From positions 248,001-312,000 of the forward strand of contig CAVPTL010000009.1 of assembly GCA_963708725.1 (NCBI GenBank): a DNA stretch of 64,000 nt, read 5' to 3'. A program made the translations under genes and the position numbers. This DNA is from CAVPTL01 sp963708725. GTDB taxonomy: Bacteria; Actinomycetota; Thermoleophilia; Gaiellales; JAICJC01. The notes beneath the pieces are model-generated. The model was not told the origin of the DNA and searched no databases. It saw only the letters and a program-made list of their open reading frames with translations. Shown piece by piece: positions 60,430 to 64,000 of this stretch. Every line of letters starts with the position of its first letter. Positions within the stretch are counted from its first letter, which is position 1.

Positions 60430-61481
60430 ATCGAGATCGGGAGGTCGAGCGTGCGGTCAGACTCGGATGTGGGCAGCAGCTCGAGTTCGGCCGCGTGGGC
60501 CACGAGCAGCTCGCGGGCGCCCGGGCAGGCATTCAGCAGAACTGCCTCGGCGTCATCGACGGTCTGGCAAAGCATCAGTTCGCCGCGAACCGCGCGGGCG
60601 CCGTCGGTGCCACGTAGGTACCAGCCGTAGAACTTGCGGAGAAACCCGACCGACCGCTCATCGCCCATCTCGCGCACCACCTCGCGCATGAAGCGGACAA
60701 GCTCGGCGTACAGCTCGGCGCGCTCCGGCTCGGCCGACTCCGAGCCCGCCATCTGGCTGAGTGCCCATGGGCGGCCCTGGGCGCCGCGCCCGACCATGAC
60801 CGCGTCGGCCCCGGTGGAGTCGAGCACGATCTGGGCGCGCGCACGATCGGTGATGTCGCCCGAGGCGATCACCGGTATCGAGACACGCTCGACCAACTCG
60901 GCAGTGAGCGTATGGTCGGCTGTGCCGGTGTACATCTGCTGCGCCGAGCGGGGGTGGAGGGTGAGCGCCGCCACACCCTCGGCCTCGAGCTTCGGGCCAA
61001 GATCGAGCGCCGTCCGCGAGCCGTTGCGAAGTCCCCGACGCATCTTGACCGTGACCGGCACGTCGACCGCGTCAACCACCGCACGGGCCAGCGAGCACGC
61101 GAGCTCGTGCTCTTCGAGCGCACTGGCACCGGCGCCGGTCTTGGTGACCTTACGCACGGGGCAGCCGAAGTTGATGTCGACGATGTCCGCGCCCGCCGCG
61201 ACCACCATCTGGGCGGCCTCGGCCATGCGTTCGGGCTCCGAACCAAAGATCTGAACCGCCAGCGGATGCTCGTCCCGCGCGATCCGCAGATACCCCAGCG
61301 TGCGCTCGTTCCCATACGAGAGACCGCACGACGAAACCATCTCCGAACAGACCAGACCGGCCCCGAATCTCCGCCCCTGGCGCCGGAACGCCTGCACCGA
61401 TACGCCGGCCATTGGTGCGAGCACAATTCGCGATGGAATCTCGACGTCGCGGATGTACCACTTCTCGGTCAGCGGGTTCAT
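60414..61481 (-). CDS. dus: tRNA-dihydrouridine synthase
   Basis: The 355-residue flavoenzyme reduces uridines of tRNA. Conserved parts: VLAPMAGVSVQAFRR near residue 20, the catalytic Cys107 in DINFGCPVRKVTKTGAGA, VKMRRGLRNG, VAALTLHPRSAQQMYTG and IPVIASGDITD, with VMVGRGAQGRPW (FMN phosphate). The pattern fits the DusB-like bacterial group. The ATG has a -10 box seven bases upstream. The stop codon is part of repeat copy 3. Confidence 0.93.
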   Translation of the reverse strand: MNPLTEKWYIRDVEIPSRIVLAPMAGVSVQAFRRQGRRFGAGLVCSEMVSSCGLSYGNERTLGYLRIARDEHPLAVQIFGSEPERMAEAAQMVVAAGADIVDINFGCPVRKVTKTGAGASALEEHELACSLARAVVDAVDVPVTVKMRRGLRNGSRTALDLGPKLEAEGVAALTLHPRSAQQMYTGTADHTLTAELVERVSIPVIASGDITDRARAQIVLDSTGADAVMVGRGAQGRPWALSQMAGSESAEPERAELYAELVRFMREVVREMGDERSVGFLRKFYGWYLRGTDGARAVRGELMLCQTVDDAEAVLLNACPGARELLVAHAAELELLPTSESDRTLDLPISIYGGG

Positions 61482-61488
61482 GAGCAGG

Positions 61489-61494
61489 ATCCTA
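61489..61494 (-). promoter_or_regulatory. -10 box for dus
   Basis: TAGGAT, seven bases, then ATG 61481 on the minus strand. Confidence 0.55.
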
Positions 61495-61516
61495 GCCAGG
61501 GCGATCGAATCCGACG

Positions 61517-61545
61517 TTTGCGACCCTGGGCGAAAAGGGTATAAT
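61517..61545 (+). promoter_or_regulatory. Promoter of greA-lysS
   Basis: TTTGCG (61517-61522) and a consensus TATAAT (61540-61545) are 17 bases apart. The predicted start near 61552 leaves a 5' leader of about 108 bases before the greA GTG. Confidence 0.75.
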
Positions 61546-61556
61546 CCGGCGTTCCT

Positions 61557-61609
61557 CGGTGTCAGCCCAGACTAAAAGCGCTGCAAATCGCGCAGTCTGG
61601 CGGACACCG
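61557..61609 (+). ncRNA. Structured 5' leader of greA (candidate regulatory RNA)
   Basis: Nested arms CGGTGTC/GACACCG (61557-61563 with 61603-61609) and CCAGACT/AGTCTGG (61567-61573 with 61594-61600) enclose a GC-rich apical part. The hairpin begins about five bases after the predicted transcription start and is followed by TTCGTGTTT, a weak U-tract. Confidence 0.55.
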
Positions 61610-61659
61610 TTCGTGTTTGCGAGCGAGCCCGACATGGGCCCCCAACCAAGGACTTCAGC

Positions 61660-62136
61660 GTGGAAAAGGACGTAATCCTCACTCCAGAAGGCTTCGAGCG
61701 TCTCAAGACGCAGATCGACGAGCTTGAAGGTACAAAACGCCGCGAGGTGGCCGATCGCATCCGCGAGGCCAGGGAGTTCGGCGATATCTCGGAGAATTCC
61801 GAGTACGACGACGCCAAGAACGAGCAGGCGCTGCTCGAACATCGGATCGCACGCCTCAAGGAGCAGCTGCGGTCGGCACGCGTGATCGATGCCAAGGACA
61901 TTCCCACCGACGTGGTGTCGGTCGGTTCCAAGGTGCGCGTCAAGGATGTCGACCACGGCGATACCGACACCTACGAGATCGTCGGCTCGGCCGAGGCCGA
62001 TCCCGGTAAGGGCCGGCTCTCCAACGAGTCACCGGTTGGGCGGGCGTTGATCGGGCACAAAAAGGGCGAGACGGTCGAAGTCGCGGCTCCGGCAGGGGCC
62101 ATCCGGCTCAAGATCATGGACATCAAGGCCGCTTGA
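61660..62136 (+). CDS. greA: Transcription elongation factor GreA
   Basis: The 158-residue protein has the N-terminal coiled coil (VILTPEGFERLKTQIDELEG, then REVADRIREAREFGDISENSE with the tip acidic residues) and the C-terminal FKBP-like domain (ESPVGRALIGHKKGETVEV, seen as SPVGRALIGHKKGETVEV). GreA makes stalled RNA polymerase cut its transcript back. GTG 61660 matches the family start. lysS follows ten bases after its stop. Confidence 0.96.
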   Translation: MEKDVILTPEGFERLKTQIDELEGTKRREVADRIREAREFGDISENSEYDDAKNEQALLEHRIARLKEQLRSARVIDAKDIPTDVVSVGSKVRVKDVDHGDTDTYEIVGSAEADPGKGRLSNESPVGRALIGHKKGETVEVAAPAGAIRLKIMDIKAA

Positions 62137-62146
62137 CGCGGCTGCC

Positions 62147-63601
62147 GTGAGCACAGACGCCGAAGCCCAAATCCGCGCCGATCGCCTGGCCAAGCTCGAC
62201 GCCCTGCGATCGGAGGGAGTCGACCCCTACCCGCCGCGCGCGATCGAGCGCGAGTCGGTCACTGACGTGCGGGCGCGCCACGCCGACCTCGAGGCGGGGG
62301 TGGAGACGGGCGAGCGGGCCCGCCTCGCGGGCCGGATCACGGCCCGGCGCGGCCACGGCAAGGCGATGTTTCTCGATCTCACCGATCGCAGCGGCCAGCT
62401 ACAGCTACACGCCACTCTCGACGGTCTCGGCGAGGAGCGCTACGCGGCGCTTTCGGACTCCGATCTCGGCGATGTGATCACCGCCGAGGGCGAGGTGTTC
62501 GTGTCACGCCGTGGTGAGCTCTCGCTGCGGGTGGCAGAGTGGACGCTTCTGGCCAAGTGCCTGCGGCCGTTGCCCGAGAAGTTCCACGGCCTGACCGATG
62601 TCGACACCCGTCACCGCCGCCGCTACCTCGACCTTGCCGTCAACGAGGAGTCCAGGACGCTCGCGATGGCCCGTCCGGCCGCGGTTGCCGCGCTTCGTCG
62701 TGTGCTCGACGGCGACGGCTTTGTGGAGGTCGAAACGCCGGTGCTTCAACCGCTGTACGGCGGGGGTGCGGCGCGGCCGTTCACCACGCATTACAACGCC
62801 TACGATCGCGAGTATTACCTGCGGATCGCGACCGAGCTCTACCTCAAGCGGCTGATCGTGGGCGGCCTCGAGCGGGTGTACGAGATCGGCAAGGACTTCC
62901 GGAACGAGGGCGTGAGCTTCAAGCGCAGCCCCGAGTTCACGATGCTCGAGTGGTACCAGGCCTACGGTGATTACCACAGCGGCATGGAGATGACCGAGCG
63001 GCTGGTGATCGCGGCCGGCGAGGCGGTGGGTACCGAGATCGACCTGTCGCCACCCTGGCCACGCCTGCCACTTCGCGAGGCGATCATCGCCGAGGCCGGG
63101 ATCGATCCGATGGCCGATCGTGACCTCGGTCGGCTGGTCGCGCACATGCAGGCCGATGACGTCGACACCTCGGCCGACCACACCTGGGCGCAAGCCGTCG
63201 ACCACCTGCTCTCCTACTACGTCGAGCCGCGGATCACCTCGCCGGTGTTTCTCACCGAATATCCGGTCGAGCTGTCGCCGTTTGCCAAGCGCGCGCCTGA
63301 CAAGCCGGGGATCGTCGAGCGGTTCGAGATCTTCTGTAACGGCATGGAGATCGGAAACGGCTTCACCGAGCTCAACGACCCGGCCGAGCAGCGCGCCCGG
63401 TTCGAGGAGGCGCGAGCGGCCGCAGCGGCGGGCGACGAGGAGGCTGCTCCGATGGATGAGGACTTCCTGACCGCGCTGGAGTACGGGATGCCGCCGACCG
63501 GTGGAGTCGGCATCGGCATCGACCGCCTGATGATGCTGCTCACGGGGATCCGCTCGGTGCGCGAGGTGATTCTGTTTCCGCCCAGCCGCGAAGGGGGCTG
63601 A
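62147..63601 (+). CDS. lysS: Lysyl-tRNA synthetase, class II
   Basis: The 484-residue enzyme has an N-terminal anticodon-binding OB domain (about residues 60-150, AGRITARRGHGKAMFLDL) and a class II catalytic domain with motif 1 (FVEVETPVLQPLYGGGAARPF region), motif 2 (YEIGKDFRNEGVSFKRSPEF) and motif 3 (GGVGIGIDRLMMLLTG). GTG 62147 fits the family N-terminus. It is complete. The order greA-lysS is common in bacteria. Confidence 0.96.
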   Translation: MSTDAEAQIRADRLAKLDALRSEGVDPYPPRAIERESVTDVRARHADLEAGVETGERARLAGRITARRGHGKAMFLDLTDRSGQLQLHATLDGLGEERYAALSDSDLGDVITAEGEVFVSRRGELSLRVAEWTLLAKCLRPLPEKFHGLTDVDTRHRRRYLDLAVNEESRTLAMARPAAVAALRRVLDGDGFVEVETPVLQPLYGGGAARPFTTHYNAYDREYYLRIATELYLKRLIVGGLERVYEIGKDFRNEGVSFKRSPEFTMLEWYQAYGDYHSGMEMTERLVIAAGEAVGTEIDLSPPWPRLPLREAIIAEAGIDPMADRDLGRLVAHMQADDVDTSADHTWAQAVDHLLSYYVEPRITSPVFLTEYPVELSPFAKRAPDKPGIVERFEIFCNGMEIGNGFTELNDPAEQRARFEEARAAAAAGDEEAAPMDEDFLTALEYGMPPTGGVGIGIDRLMMLLTGIRSVREVILFPPSREGG

Positions 63602-63603
63602 GC

Positions 63604-64000
63604 ATGGGCAAGGTCTACGACCTGATCGACGAACGGCTGGCGAAGTGGATCATGGCCCAGCCGATGTTCTTCGTGGGCACCGCGCCCTCAGGTTCCGGCG
63701 GGCACGTGAACATCTCGCCCAAGGGCCCGATCGAGACCTTCAAGATCCTCGACGGCCACACCGTCGCCTACCTCGACCTGATCGGCAGTGGTGCCGAGAC
63801 GGTCGCCCACCTGCGCGAGAACGGTCGGATCGTGATCATGCTGTGCGCGTTCCAGGGCCCACCGCTGATCGTTCGGCTGCACGGCCAGGGATCGGTGGTG
63901 CAGCAGGGCGATCCGGCGTTCGGGGCCGTCGCAGACATCTTCGAGCTGCCCGAGACGGTCGCCGGCGGGGAGGCCCGACGGGCCGTGGTGACGGTGCGGG
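63604..64000 (+). CDS. Pyridoxamine 5'-phosphate oxidase (PPOX)-family protein, 5' part
   Basis: The frame opens with ATG 63604, two bases after the lysS stop, and runs out of the window. The visible 132 residues include PMFFVGTAP, GHVNISPKGPIETFKI and GRIVIMLCAFQGPPLIVRLHG, the flavin-binding split-barrel pattern of the PPOX-like family (many bind F420 or FMN). Function beyond cofactor-dependent redox chemistry cannot be told from this part. Confidence 0.8.
   Translation, partial: MGKVYDLIDERLAKWIMAQPMFFVGTAPSGSGGHVNISPKGPIETFKILDGHTVAYLDLIGSGAETVAHLRENGRIVIMLCAFQGPPLIVRLHGQGSVVQQGDPAFGAVADIFELPETVAGGEARRAVVTVR

Overview
The window is GC-rich bacterial chromosome, almost fully coding, with many 1-8 nt gene overlaps. 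It looks like an actinomycete (phylum Actinomycetota), possibly class Thermoleophilia. The evidence is the secY-adk-map-rpmJ-rpsM-rpsK-rpsD-rpoA-rplQ-truA order, a DUF2469 protein, an actinobacterial LigC-type ligase, frequent GTG starts, and a large set of leaderless-type promoters (TANNNT 6-8 nt before a start codon). The lineage is inferred from gene content and not proven. I see no phage, insertion sequence, CRISPR array or transferred island. It is mostly a housekeeping region with interesting small-scale regulation.

Region by region. 1-8655: the 3' part of the spc/alpha ribosomal super-operon (rpsE to rplQ), then truA and surE. 8679-14793: a VOC protein, an amino-acid permease, a blue-copper lipoprotein, a HAD phosphatase, NAD-dependent ligase ligA and a DacB-type carboxypeptidase. 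14854-15171: a small helix-turn-helix-like gene behind a promoter, an eight-residue leader ORF and an intrinsic terminator, which resembles an attenuator. 15201-17192: a NIF3 protein, a small unknown gene, tRNA-Pro(CGG) and a membrane-anchored acidic protein. 17206-21840: DedA, an ABC exporter, an aminotransferase, an EcsC-like protein and YqgE. 21850-24475: a ThiXYZ-type transporter with a TPP riboswitch placed inside the cluster. 24402-29052: LigC-like ligase, YugP-like protease, BolA-glutaredoxin pair, FAD oxidoreductase, amidase. 29157-38344: MFS transporter and antiporter (convergent), then hyuA-hyuB-amine oxidase-clpS-ctaG, then a nitrilase-family amidase. 38298-44846: peptidase, acyl-CoA dehydrogenase, two tandem GAF-GGDEF paralogues, a BNR-repeat lipoprotein and a thioesterase. 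44897-52770: phasin-like protein, lipid kinase, nucleoside phosphorylase, methyltransferase, hydrolase, then tilS-hpt-ftsH. 52925-58286: glycosidase, folP-folB, response regulator, folK, DUF2469 and coaX. 58283-64000: PhyH dioxygenase, GNAT, Dus, greA, lysS and a partial PPOX-family gene.

The main non-routine signals are: (1) four genes (truA, an APC permease, ftsH, a GNAT protein) whose expected start is a near-cognate codon (CTG, ATA, ATT, ATC) with good context and no ATG/GTG/TTG at the right place; (2) a three-copy perfect palindrome with a GGTGCC-A-GGCACC core, always between convergent genes and supplying or abutting stop codons; (3) the attenuator-like leader of the small HTH gene; (4) about 22 TANNNT boxes placed for leaderless transcription, including a divergent pair whose start codons touch; (5) a TPP riboswitch between thiX and thiY; (6) an apparent frameshift in rpsE inside a 6-bp repeat.
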